Assembly (NCBI GenBank): GCA_028871055.1
Contig: JAGWON010000007.1
Coordinates: 62,001 to 126,000 of the forward strand
From: Alphaproteobacteria bacterium
Lineage (GTDB): Bacteria; Pseudomonadota; Alphaproteobacteria; ATCC43930; CGMCC-115725
DNA: 64,000 nucleotides
Reading direction: 5' to 3'
Each line of letters begins with the position of its first letter. The stretch's first letter is position 1. A program made the translations under genes and the position numbers. The notes beneath the pieces were generated by a model. The model was not told where the DNA came from. It saw only the letters and a program-made list of their open reading frames with translations, and ran no database searches. Shown here one piece after another: positions 43,507 through 52,442 of the stretch.

Positions 43507-46500
43507 AATTCATCAATTGGGTTGAGAAGCATCGCCGCTCTCTGCTGTTCATCGCGTTCGCGCTGACGCTGGCGGGCCTTTTCGCCGGCGCGACGCTGCC
43601 GATCGGTCTGTTCCCGGTCGTCAGCTTCCCGCGCATCCGCATCGAGGTCGACGCCGGCCACATGCCGGCCGATCAGATGCTGATCGACGTGACCGAGCCG
43701 CTCGAAGAGGTCGGCCGTGCCATACCGGGCGCGGTCGATGTCGAGTCGACGACGTCGCGCGGCTCCGCCGAGATCTTCGTCGATTTCCCGTGGGGCTGGA
43801 ACATGTCGCGGGCGCTGCAGGCCGTTCAGGGCGCCTTCGCGCAGAAGCTGCCGGACCTGCCGCAAGGCACGACCTTCGACGTGCTGCAGATGAGCCCGAC
43901 GGCCATCATGCCGTTCGTCTCCTATGCGCTGATTTCCAAGACCGTATCGCCGGCCGAGTTGCGCCAGCTTGCGCAATTCCAGATCGCGCCGCTGCTCACT
44001 GGCATTCCGGGCATTCGCCGGGTCGGCGTGCTCGGCGGCGAGACGCCGGAGGTCCAGGTCTACGTCGATCCGCAGAAGCTGCGCGGCTACGGCATGACGA
44101 TGAAGGATGTCGAGGGCGCAATTAATGAGACCAACACGTTGAAGTCGGTCGGCCGGCTCGAAGACAACGACCTGATGTACCTGATGATCGCGAACAGCGC
44201 GTTCAAGGACATCAACTCGGTCAAGAACGTCACGCTGCGCACGCCGAAGGGCGGACTCGTCCGCCTCGGCGACATCGCCGACATCAAGATGGGCGCGGTG
44301 CCGCAGTGGCTTTTGGTCAACGACAACGGCCGTCCGGCGGTCACCTTCGACGTTTTCCAGCAGGACAGTGCCGACTCCATCGCACTTGCGAAGCAGGTCA
44401 AGGCGCGGCTGGACCAATTCATGAAGACCCAGCCGAAGGCGATCGAGCTCTACAAGTGGTACGATCAGACCGAGCTGGTCCACTCCTCGATCGACGCCTT
44501 GGAGGAGGCGATCCTGATCGGCCTGGTTTTCGCCGGTTTGGTCATCATGGCGTTCCTGCGCAACTGGCGCGCCACGTCGGTCGCCATGATCGTCGTGCCG
44601 ATGTCGGTCCTGGTCACCTGCATGCTGCTGTCCGCCCTCGGCATGACGTTCAATATCATGACGCTGGGCGGCATTGCCGCCGCGATCGGCCTGCTGATCG
44701 ACGACGTCATCGTCATGATCGAGCAGATCGCGCGGCGCGCCGGCATACCGGGCCATCCGGAGCCGAAACGCCTGGTGTTGGGTTCGGCGCGGGAATTCCT
44801 GGCGCCGCTGACCGGCTCGTCGCTGGCGACGATCATCATGTTCATCCCGTTGGGGTTTCTCTCCGGCGTGACCGGTGCCTTCTTCAAGTTCCTGTCGATC
44901 ACGATGGCGTCGTCGCTGATCATCTCCTACGGACTGACGGCGCTCATCGTGCCGCTGCTCTCGCACGGCATCATCGACTTCCAGAAGTGGCACGATCCCT
45001 CGCACGGCCGCGAGGACATCATCAAGCGAACCCACAAGCGGGCGCTCAGTGCGCTGTTCGCGCGGCCCTGGCTGATCGGCGTCGGCGTCGGCCTCTTCGT
45101 CGTTATCGGCTATTTCGGCTACGGCCATGTCGGCACCGGCTTCCTGCCGAAGATGGACGAGGGCGGCTTCGTGCTCGACTACGTCGCCGATCCGGGCACG
45201 TCGCTCCCCGAGACCAACCGCGAGCTCGGCGAGGTCGAGGCGATCCTCAAGAAGAATCCATATGTCTATACCTATTCACGCCGCACCGGCGCCGGCCTCG
45301 GCGGCGACCTCAACGAAGCGTTCATGGGCGACTTTTTCGTCCGGCTGGTGCCGGCGTCCAAGCGGCCGAACATCTGGAAGGTGATGGACAGCATCACCAA
45401 CGAGATCACCAACACGGTTCCGGGCATCGACTTCGACACCCATCTACTCCTGGGCGACATGATCGGCGACATGGTCGGCCGGCGCCAGCCGATCGTGATC
45501 AACCTGAGCGCCAAGGATCCGCGCGTCCTGCCGAAGATCGCCAATCGGGTGGCGAAGGCGGTCGCGAAGGTGCCGGGCATCGAGCCGGCATCGGTCAACA
45601 ACGGCATTCAGCCGGCCGGCGACGCGCTCGAGATCCGGGTCGATCCGGCCGCCGCCGCGGCCAACGGCGTCACGCCGGCCGACGTCATGAGTCAGGCGAG
45701 GCGGTATCTCAACGGCAGCGTCGTGAGCACCTACCTTGGCGACGTCCAGGACGTCGGCGTGCGGCTCTGGGCGCACGCGCCGGTCGGCAAGCTCTATCGC
45801 GACGACGTCAAGAACCTGCCGCTGAAGTCGCCCGACGATGGCCATCTGTTCACGCTGGGCTCGGTCGCCAAGGTCGAGTTCGTCGGCGGCCAACCCGAAC
45901 TCTTTCGCGAGAACTTGGCGCAGATCATTCCGGTCACCGCCGAAATCGGCGGTGGCCACGACCTCGGCTCGACGATTGCCGGCGTGAAGAAGATTCTCGA
46001 TCGGCCGGGCCTGCTGCCGCAGGGCGTGTATTACCATCTCGGCGGCGAATACAAACAGCAGCAGCTCGCGATCGACGGCATGATCAAGGTCGGCCTTGCC
46101 ACGGTCCTGGCCGAGATCATCCTGCTGCTTTTCCTCTACGAGCGCTTCTCGATCCCGATCCTCATCATCGTCAGCTCGCTGATCTCGACCGGCGCCGTGT
46201 TCACCGGCCTTTGGATCTCCGGCATCGAGTTCAACATCACGGCGATGATGGGCATGGTCATGATCATCGGCATCTCGACCGAAATGGCGATATTCCTCTT
46301 CTCGGAGTTCCAGATGCTCGAGAAGACCATGCCGCCGCGACAGGCGATCGTCGAAGCGGCGCTCAACCGCTTGCGCCCGATCGTGATGAGCACGCTGGCG
46401 ATGATCCTCGCGCTGCTGCCCTTGGGCGTGGCAATCAGCGGTTCGGGCGACCAGATGCTGCAGCCGCTGGCGATCGCAATCATCGCCGGCATCACCGTCC

Positions 46501-46631
46501 AGCTGCCGCTCGTTCTGCTCGCCATGCCGGTGCTGGTCGGATTGATGGTGCACAAGCGCGAGCGCGCGCCGATGATGCATCTGCTGAAAGCGGCGGCGCG
46601 GCGGCGCTGGCGGCCCGGCCCGGCCGAATAG
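43503..46631 (+). CDS. RND efflux permease (AcrB/CusA superfamily)
   Basis: A 1042-residue twelve-helix pump with duplicated halves. The TM4 motif GLLIDDVIVMIEQIARR near residue 400 has the proton-relay Asp pair; TM1 is LLFIAFALTLAGLFAG. The second half repeats the helix bundle (AEIILLLFLYERFSIPILIIV; MVMIIGISTEMAIFLFSEF). The TM4 sequence is not a clear match to the metal-type consensus, so drug-like or other substrates are as likely as metals. Third gene of the operon, followed by a PepSY-like secreted protein. Confidence 0.9.
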   Translation: MKFINWVEKHRRSLLFIAFALTLAGLFAGATLPIGLFPVVSFPRIRIEVDAGHMPADQMLIDVTEPLEEVGRAIPGAVDVESTTSRGSAEIFVDFPWGWNMSRALQAVQGAFAQKLPDLPQGTTFDVLQMSPTAIMPFVSYALISKTVSPAELRQLAQFQIAPLLTGIPGIRRVGVLGGETPEVQVYVDPQKLRGYGMTMKDVEGAINETNTLKSVGRLEDNDLMYLMIANSAFKDINSVKNVTLRTPKGGLVRLGDIADIKMGAVPQWLLVNDNGRPAVTFDVFQQDSADSIALAKQVKARLDQFMKTQPKAIELYKWYDQTELVHSSIDALEEAILIGLVFAGLVIMAFLRNWRATSVAMIVVPMSVLVTCMLLSALGMTFNIMTLGGIAAAIGLLIDDVIVMIEQIARRAGIPGHPEPKRLVLGSAREFLAPLTGSSLATIIMFIPLGFLSGVTGAFFKFLSITMASSLIISYGLTALIVPLLSHGIIDFQKWHDPSHGREDIIKRTHKRALSALFARPWLIGVGVGLFVVIGYFGYGHVGTGFLPKMDEGGFVLDYVADPGTSLPETNRELGEVEAILKKNPYVYTYSRRTGAGLGGDLNEAFMGDFFVRLVPASKRPNIWKVMDSITNEITNTVPGIDFDTHLLLGDMIGDMVGRRQPIVINLSAKDPRVLPKIANRVAKAVAKVPGIEPASVNNGIQPAGDALEIRVDPAAAAANGVTPADVMSQARRYLNGSVVSTYLGDVQDVGVRLWAHAPVGKLYRDDVKNLPLKSPDDGHLFTLGSVAKVEFVGGQPELFRENLAQIIPVTAEIGGGHDLGSTIAGVKKILDRPGLLPQGVYYHLGGEYKQQQLAIDGMIKVGLATVLAEIILLLFLYERFSIPILIIVSSLISTGAVFTGLWISGIEFNITAMMGMVMIIGISTEMAIFLFSEFQMLEKTMPPRQAIVEAALNRLRPIVMSTLAMILALLPLGVAISGSGDQMLQPLAIAIIAGITVQLPLVLLAMPVLVGLMVHKRERAPMMHLLKAAARRRWRPGPAE

Positions 46632-46675
46632 GAGGGGCGCGTCGCTCGGCCCGTCGTCGATTTACGGAAACGGAT

Positions 46676-46693
46676 AACGCGGTTAGCCGCGTT
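46676..46693. repeat. Inverted repeat between the RND permease and PepSY-like gene
   Basis: AACGCGG-ttag-CCGCGTT is a perfect 7-4-7 palindrome, 45 bases after the pump stop and 36 bases before the next start. It has no T-run, so it is either an operator or an RNA hairpin rather than a standard terminator. Confidence 0.5.
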
Positions 46694-46728
46694 GGGGAAG
46701 TGTGTCACAGATCCAGGGAGGATGTCTT

Positions 46729-47265
46729 ATGACGAAGCATGTGGTGTTGGGGTTGTTGGCCGTCGGGTTGCTGGCGTTCACGACGACGCTGGCTCTGGCG
46801 GATTCGGACTACGAGTACGGCAAGCAGATGGCGAAGCTGGTCAAGGCGATGCCGCAGGCGAAGGTGACGCTCGACCAGGGCATAAAGACCGCGGCAGCCG
46901 GCGGCAAGGCGATCTCGGCGCAATACGAGGTCGACGAGGATGCCGGCTTCCAGCTCTCGGTCTTCGTGAGCAAGGGCGGCGGCGCGGCCGACGTCCACGA
47001 GGTCATCGTCAATTACACCACCGGCGCGATCAAGAGCGACGATAAGCTGACGGATCCCGACGACGTCACGGACGCCGGCCATCAGCTCGCCGCCCTGGCC
47101 AAGGCCAAGACCTCGCTGGAGCAGGCGGTGGAAGCGGTGCTGAAGGCCAATCCAGGCTACACGGCGATCCGCGTCTATCCGAAGCTGAGCGGCGGCTCGG
47201 CCGTCGCCGCGATCACGCTGCTCAAGGACGGCAAGACCAAGAAGCTCACGCAAAAGCTCGATTGA
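46729..47265 (+). CDS. Secreted PepSY-like domain protein
   Basis: 178 residues from ATG 46729 (AGGGAGGA upstream). A signal peptide (MTKHVVLGLLAVGLLAFTTT, cleavage near ALAD) precedes two related alpha-beta modules, TLDQGIKTAA...GAADVHEVIVNYTTGAI and SLEQAVEAVLKANPG...AAITLLKDGKTKKL. The VHEVIVNYTTGAI strand-loop is PepSY-like. PepSY proteins are periplasmic and often accompany transport or redox systems. It probably works with the upstream RND operon, but no direct role can be read. Confidence 0.72.
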   Translation: MTKHVVLGLLAVGLLAFTTTLALADSDYEYGKQMAKLVKAMPQAKVTLDQGIKTAAAGGKAISAQYEVDEDAGFQLSVFVSKGGGAADVHEVIVNYTTGAIKSDDKLTDPDDVTDAGHQLAALAKAKTSLEQAVEAVLKANPGYTAIRVYPKLSGGSAVAAITLLKDGKTKKLTQKLD

Positions 47266-47308
47266 CGAAAGCGGCCGGGCGCCGCGCCGGCGAATTGACC
47301 GCAGGAAA

Positions 47309-47342
47309 CCTCGCTGTCTTCAGGATATCGAAGACGGCGAGG
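47309..47342. repeat. Hairpin downstream of the PepSY-like gene
   Basis: CCTCGCTGTCTTC pairs with GAAGACGGCGAGG around an 8-base loop with a single mismatch. No T-run follows on the plus strand, so it may be a weak terminator or a transcript-stabilising stem. The rest of 47266-47505 shows nothing else. Confidence 0.45.
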
Positions 47343-47505
47343 CTGCCCGCTGCGGCAACACGAAATCGGCGGCCGATGCCGTAGCGCCGGCGCGAGCCAG
47401 GTTGAAATTGTTTTCATCGCCGGTTTGATCTCGATCAACGCCCCGTGCCGGGCCGATGGGCGAGCATGACCGCCGTCTGGCGCTGTAGCGACTTCGAGGC
47501 TTGAC

Positions 47506-47835
47506 ATGAAAGAACACGGCTTGCATCGGGGACTGGAGCTTCGGTTGGAGGCGTTGGCGGCACGCATCGCGGCGCTCGAGCAGAAGATGAAGCGTGCCAC
47601 GGGTTTCACGAGGATCGAGGATTTCGGCGAGGTCGCGGAACTCGAGCAACGGCACAAGGCGCTTGCCGGCCGGTTGCAGGAGCTGGCTCGTGAAGGGCCG
47701 GGCTTCCGGCAGGACGTGAAGGCGGAAATCGAAAACCTGACCGACGATCTTACGAACACTGTCGACGACTTCGTCATGTGGATCGACTCCGACTTCCGGC
47801 CAGACCGACGCCCGGCGGCGCGCGGCAAGCCCTAG
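47506..47835 (+). CDS. Small hypothetical coiled-coil protein
   Basis: 109 residues, cytoplasmic, no signal peptide. Heptad-like Leu spacing in residues 8-65 (LELRLEALAARIAALEQKM; ELEQRHKALAGRLQELA) suggests a coiled coil. The rest is acidic (AEIENLTDDLTNTVDDFVMWIDSD) and ends in a basic tail. Function not recognised. GAGG lies near the start. It stands alone between the PepSY-like gene and a decayed monooxygenase gene. Confidence 0.65.
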   Translation: MKEHGLHRGLELRLEALAARIAALEQKMKRATGFTRIEDFGEVAELEQRHKALAGRLQELAREGPGFRQDVKAEIENLTDDLTNTVDDFVMWIDSDFRPDRRPAARGKP

Positions 47836-48005
47836 CGCGGCCTTGCGACGCTTCGGTGAAGCGATTGATCGGCCTGTTCATCGGTGCCCGCAAATCGCCC
47901 CGCTATTGACCCGATCCTCTGCGCGGCATCATTCTTTCTTCGGTCGAGCGAGGGCGTGTCACGTGGCGCGGTTTTCCGAGGCGATTTCAACAAGAACATC
48001 GAGGC

Positions 48006-49255
48006 ATGACGCAGCACAAGAGCACACGGGTGGCGATCATCGGCGGCGGCATTGCCGGACTCGGGCTCGCCTTGAACCTGCATCGGCGCGGCATTGCCTG
48101 CACGGTTTACGAAAGCGCGCCGGAGATCAAGGAACTCGGCGTCGGCATCACCCTGCTGCCACATGCGATGCGGGAGCTGACCGCGCTCGGACTTCAGGAC
48201 GCGCTGCGTGCGGTGGCGATCGAGAATGCCGAGAGCCGGTTCTTCAACCGTTTCGGCCAGCTCATCTAAAGAGAGCCGCGCGGACTCGCGGCCGGCTACC
48301 GCTATCCGGAATTCGGCATCCACCGCGGCCGGCTCCATCTGGTCATGTACAATGCGGCGGTCGCGGCGCTCGGTCGCGACCGGGTTCTCGTGGACCGGCA
48401 GTGCCTTGGCGTCGAGCAGGACGACGATGGCGTGACCGTTCGCTTACGCAAGACATCGACCGGCGCAACTGCGGCGGCGGCGAGGACCGAGGTGGCGATC
48501 GCCTGCGACGGCGTCAACTCGACGGTGCGGCGCCAGTTCTATCCGGACGAACGCATCGCCTTCGCCGGCATCAACACCCGGCGCGGCGTGACGCGGCATC
48601 CGCCGATCCTCGGCGGCCGCACCTACATGCGGATCGGCTCGATCCGGACCGGAAAGCTGGTCGTCTATCCGATCGTCGACGATGTCGACGGCAAAGGCAA
48701 CCAGCTCATCAACTGGATGGCCGAGATCCAGGTGACCGGCCTACCGTCAACGACTGGAACAAACCGGGCAAGCTGGCGGATTTCTTTCCGATCTATCGGG
48801 ATTGGAGATTCGACTGGCTCGACGTCGACTCGATGATCAGCAGCGCCGACACGATCCTGGAATATCCGATGGTCGACAAAGATCCGGTCGCGCGCTGGAC
48901 CGTTGGCCGCGTCACGCTGGCCGGCGATGCCGCGCATCCGATGTATCCACGCGGCTCGAACGGCGCGGTGCAGGCGCTGATCGACGTGCGGACCCTGGCG
49001 GACCAGCTGGCGTCGTCGGCCGATCCGGTCGCGGCGCTCAAGGCCTATGAATCCGCGCGGCTCGAGCCGGCGGCGCGCGTCGTCCGCACCAACCGCGAGC
49101 ATCCGCCCGATTTCATCAATATCCGGGTCGAAGAGCTGACCGGCGACCGGCCGTTCGCCAATCTCGACGATTTCATCACCCAGGACGAATTGCGGGCGCT
49201 GTCCGAGAGCTACAAGCGCGCCGCCGGCTTCGCCATCGCGGCGGTGGCGCGCTGA
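48006..49255 (+). pseudogene. FAD-dependent aromatic-ring monooxygenase, disrupted
   Basis: A flavoprotein hydroxylase-like gene (salicylate / 3-hydroxybenzoate hydroxylase type): AIIGGGIAGLGLALNLHRRG at the start, GDAAHPMYPRGSNGAVQALID near the end. Two lesions are visible. The first is an in-frame TAA at 48267-48269 between GQLI and REPRGLAAGYRYPEF, probably where a Tyr codon belongs. The second is a frameshift near 48735: AEIQV continues as DRPTVNDWNKPG only if one base is added. Each part matches the family in order, so the gene was intact recently. It encodes no full-length protein unless these are sequencing errors. Confidence 0.85.
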
Positions 49256-49556
49256 CGCGCGCGGATCATCGCGTGCCTTCTCCGGCCGCCTAGTCACTGT
49301 CGTCGTTCCCGGACGAGGGCCCGATTTCGCCTTCAATTCGCATCATCGCGGCGGCAAAATTTAAGACAGAATCGGCGTAAGTTGTCGAACGCGGACGTCG
49401 AAAAGATACCGTAGAATCAATGTTATATGGACAAGCGTCGGCGATTCTGGCTCGCGTATGTTCAGGGCCGATCGAGCGGAGGAATTATTCGCGCAGGTGC
49501 GCTGCGAGGCGAGCGGCTAGCGACCAACGAGGCTGGTAGCGGAGTGCGCGCGGCGC

Positions 49557-50435
49557 TCATTCCGCCTCGCGCGCAAGGTGCTTGCGGATCGCCAGCAACT
49601 CGCGCCGACGCTCGCGGTCCGTCTTTGGATAGGCGAGGCGCAGGCCGTCGAGCGTGTCGAGCAGGACCTGTGAGACGATCAGGCGCGCGTTCTCCTTGTC
49701 GTCGGCGGGCACGACGTACCACGGCGCGATCTCGGTGCTGGTCGCCGCAAGGCATTTTTCGTAGGCCTTCATGTAGTGCTTCCAGTATTTCCGCTCCTCG
49801 ATGTCGGCGAGGCTGAATTTCCAGTTCTTCTCCGGCTCGTCGATCCGCGCCAGGAAACGCTGGCGCTGTTCTTCCTTTGACAGATGCAGGAAGAACTTGA
49901 CGATGCGAGTGTCGTTGCGGTGCAGATGGCGCTCGAGCTCCACGATCGAGCGATAGCGGCCCTGCCAGAGTGCGTCGTCGCCCCCGTCGTCCGCGTCGAT
50001 GCCTTCGCCACGCAGGATTTGGGGATGAACGCGCACGATCAGGACTTCCTCGTAATAGGAGCGGTTGAAGATCCCGATGCGGCCGCGTTCGGGCAACGTG
50101 CGGGTGGTGCGCCAGAGGAAATCGTGCTCGAGCTCCGTCGCGCTCGGGTGCTTGAAGCTGAACACTTGGCAGCCCTGCGGATTGATTCCCGACATCACGT
50201 GCTTAATGGCGCCGTCCTTGCCGGCGGCATCCATCGCCTGGAAGATCATCAGCACGGCATAGTGGTTGGTGGCGTAGAGCTTTGCCTGCAGCACGCTCAG
50301 CCGCTCGACGTGGTCGCGCAGGATGCTTTCGTATTGCGCCTTGGACCTGTAGACCGGCGCGACTCGCGTCGGCCATTTGCGCAGCCTGACTTTGTGACCC
50401 TCGCGCACGCGGAAATCGTCGGAATCGATCTTCAT
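49557..50435 (-). CDS. ppk2: Polyphosphate kinase 2 family protein
   Basis: A 292-residue PPK2. Family marks: the P-loop-like [19 protein letters not shown] near residue 68, [29 protein letters not shown], and [15 protein letters not shown]. The enzyme transfers phosphate between polyphosphate and nucleoside di- or monophosphates. The ATG at 50435 fits family length. Divergent from a small lipoprotein gene. The 301 bases downstream (49256-49556) hold no gene I can support. Confidence 0.9.
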   Translation of the reverse strand: MKIDSDDFRVREGHKVRLRKWPTRVAPVYRSKAQYESILRDHVERLSVLQAKLYATNHYAVLMIFQAMDAAGKDGAIKHVMSGINPQGCQVFSFKHPSATELEHDFLWRTTRTLPERGRIGIFNRSYYEEVLIVRVHPQILRGEGIDADDGGDDALWQGRYRSIVELERHLHRNDTRIVKFFLHLSKEEQRQRFLARIDEPEKNWKFSLADIEERKYWKHYMKAYEKCLAATSTEIAPWYVVPADDKENARLIVSQVLLDTLDGLRLAYPKTDRERRRELLAIRKHLAREAE

Positions 50436-50709
50436 GCTTGGATCGCCTGGCTCGGCGCCGGTGCCGTCCCACGGCGCCGTGCCATCGTACGGGGCGCGGG
50501 CGATGGTGGTAAATGCCCTTCCGCGCCGGCCCGTCGATCTGATAAACAAGGGGCCCGCTTTCGGATCGGACTCTTTGCCAGAGATCATGGAGCATTCGCC
50601 GTCCAGCGCCGCACGCGTGGCGCCTCCGCGGGGTGAGCGCGATCGCGCGATCGACCGGCGTTTGCCGCCCCAGGATTGCGTTCCAGGTGAGAAGTGGTTC
50701 CGCCGCGCC

Positions 50710-51045
50710 GTGCTGCGTGCCGCTTGCCTGGTGCTGGCGTTCGCCGCCGCGGGGTGCGGGCGCACCGATTTTTATCCGTCGTCGACCGCCTACTACAGAC
50801 CGTGGACCGGCGTCATACAGGTCGTCGACCGGCCGCCCGCCCAATACGTCCAACTCGGCGTTGTCGTCGCGCACGGCGGTACGGCGGCTACCGAGGAGAG
50901 CCTGATCGAACAGCTCAAGGAGCGCGCCGCCGGCATGGGCGCGAACGTCATCGTGGTGACCCAGCGCAAGGCGCCGGTCGGGCACAACGTGTTCGGAATG
51001 CCGGATTACGAGATGAGCGCGCTCGCCGTTCGCACCGTGCGCTGA
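50710..51045 (+). CDS. Small lipoprotein (heavy start uncertainty)
   Basis: A lipobox LAFAAAGC is preceded by VLRAACLV, so a start close to it is expected. The GTG at 50710 gives a 111-residue protein with a normal lipoprotein signal. In-frame ATGs at 50434 and 50587 extend the frame but would leave 40-90 residues in front of the signal sequence. The mature part ([28 protein letters not shown] and [11 protein letters not shown]) resembles small YgdR/DUF4156-like lipoproteins with a Met-Gly-Ala-Asn turn. Function unknown. Confidence 0.65.
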   Translation: MLRAACLVLAFAAAGCGRTDFYPSSTAYYRPWTGVIQVVDRPPAQYVQLGVVVAHGGTAATEESLIEQLKERAAGMGANVIVVTQRKAPVGHNVFGMPDYEMSALAVRTVR

Positions 51046-51178
51046 CGAGCCGACGGCGAAGGGCCGCGGCCATGGCGGTCTTAACAGTTTATTACCTATA
51101 TCGGGCTAATCTTGCCGCGCTGGCCGCCTGGGGCCATCCGGCCCGCATCCCTGCCAGCAGCTCGAGCCCGGACAGCGC

Positions 51179-52417
51179 ATGCCCAGTTTCGCAACGGTGT
51201 TCGCGCAAATGCGGAGCGGCGAATGGCTCGATCGCACGCGCGTCGCAGCCTATGGGCGCATCCTGCTCGCGATCGAGGTGGCGGTTTTCCTGTTCCTGAT
51301 CGCCGGGACGCATGGCTGGGTCGTGCCGCTCGATCATCCGCTGACCACCGATTTTGCCAGTTTCTATGCTGCCGGCGATCTCGCCAATTCCGATGCGCCG
51401 GCGCTCGCCTACAACCAAGCCGCGCACTTCGCCGCGGAGCAGCGGGTGACCGAGCCCGGGATCCAATATCAATTCTTCTATTATCCGCCCGTCTTCCTGT
51501 TGATCTGCTCGCTGCTGGCGCGCATGCCCTATCTCGTCGCCTTCATCGTCTTCGAGGGGGTGAGTCTCGCCCTCTATCTGCTGGTGGCGCGCCGCATTCT
51601 CGGCGAAAGCGGCCATGCCATGCTCGCGCCGTTGCTAGCCTTTCCATCGGTGCTGTGGACGCTCGGTCTCGGCCAGAATGCGCTGCTCACCGCGACATTG
51701 TTCGGAGCCGGGACCTTGCTTGTCGACCGGCGGCCCGGTTGGGCCGGCATTATGTTCGGCGCCATCTGTTACAAGCCGCATCTTGGGCTCCTTATTCCGG
51801 TCGCGCTGATCGCCGGACGCCGGTGGCGGACATTCGCTACGGCTGCCGCCACGGTGGCGGCGCTTGTCGCGGCTTCGATCGGCCTGTTCGGTTGGGAAAC
51901 CTGGCAAGCCTATCTGACCGCCGCCATCGATTCGCATTCGACCTACGAGCTGGGCCGCATCAATCTTGCCTTCATGATCAGCCCGTTCGGCGCGTTGCGC
52001 GTGCTGGGCGGCGATGTCGGGCCCGCCTATGCCGTCCAGGGCTTGGCGACGCTGACGGCGGTCGCGCTGGTCGGCTTCGTCTGGTGGCGCAATATGAGCC
52101 GCGAGATTCGCTGTGCGGTGCTGGCTGCGACGACGATAGTTGCCGTGCCCGTCATCCTCCTATACGACCTCATGCTGGGAGCGGTCGCAGCGGCATGGCT
52201 CATTCGTGCCGCGCGCCAGACCGGATTCCTGCCATGGGAGAAAACGGCGCTCGTCGCCGCCTATACGATTCCGCTCGTGGCGCTCACCGCCGGCCAACGC
52301 GGGCACGTACCCCTAGCGCCGCTGGCTGCAATTCTGCTACTAGCGATGATCATGGCGCGCGCGAACCAAGCTCCCGCTGGCAGACGCCAGACAGTGGCGG
52401 GCACGACCGGCGCTTAG
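51179..52417 (+). CDS. GT87-like (DUF2029) polytopic glycosyltransferase
   Basis: 412 residues with about ten transmembrane helices and an early extracytoplasmic acidic motif TTDFASFYAAGDLAN, as in polyprenyl-phosphate-mannose-dependent GT87 enzymes; FYYPPVFLL and GLGQNALLTA are further family segments. Presumably transfers a sugar on the periplasmic side of the membrane. Convergent with a GT22-like gene (25 bases between stops). The acceptor is unknown. Confidence 0.72.
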   Translation: MPSFATVFAQMRSGEWLDRTRVAAYGRILLAIEVAVFLFLIAGTHGWVVPLDHPLTTDFASFYAAGDLANSDAPALAYNQAAHFAAEQRVTEPGIQYQFFYYPPVFLLICSLLARMPYLVAFIVFEGVSLALYLLVARRILGESGHAMLAPLLAFPSVLWTLGLGQNALLTATLFGAGTLLVDRRPGWAGIMFGAICYKPHLGLLIPVALIAGRRWRTFATAAATVAALVAASIGLFGWETWQAYLTAAIDSHSTYELGRINLAFMISPFGALRVLGGDVGPAYAVQGLATLTAVALVGFVWWRNMSREIRCAVLAATTIVAVPVILLYDLMLGAVAAAWLIRAARQTGFLPWEKTALVAAYTIPLVALTAGQRGHVPLAPLAAILLLAMIMARANQAPAGRRQTVAGTTGA

Positions 52418-52442
52418 CGCGTCGCCGTCTTTTTTCGACCGA

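Noticed and set aside
44306-46732. 808-codon overlapping open frame inside the second RND permease
   Set aside because: Out-of-frame reading of a clear pump gene; Arg/His-rich shadow with no domains.
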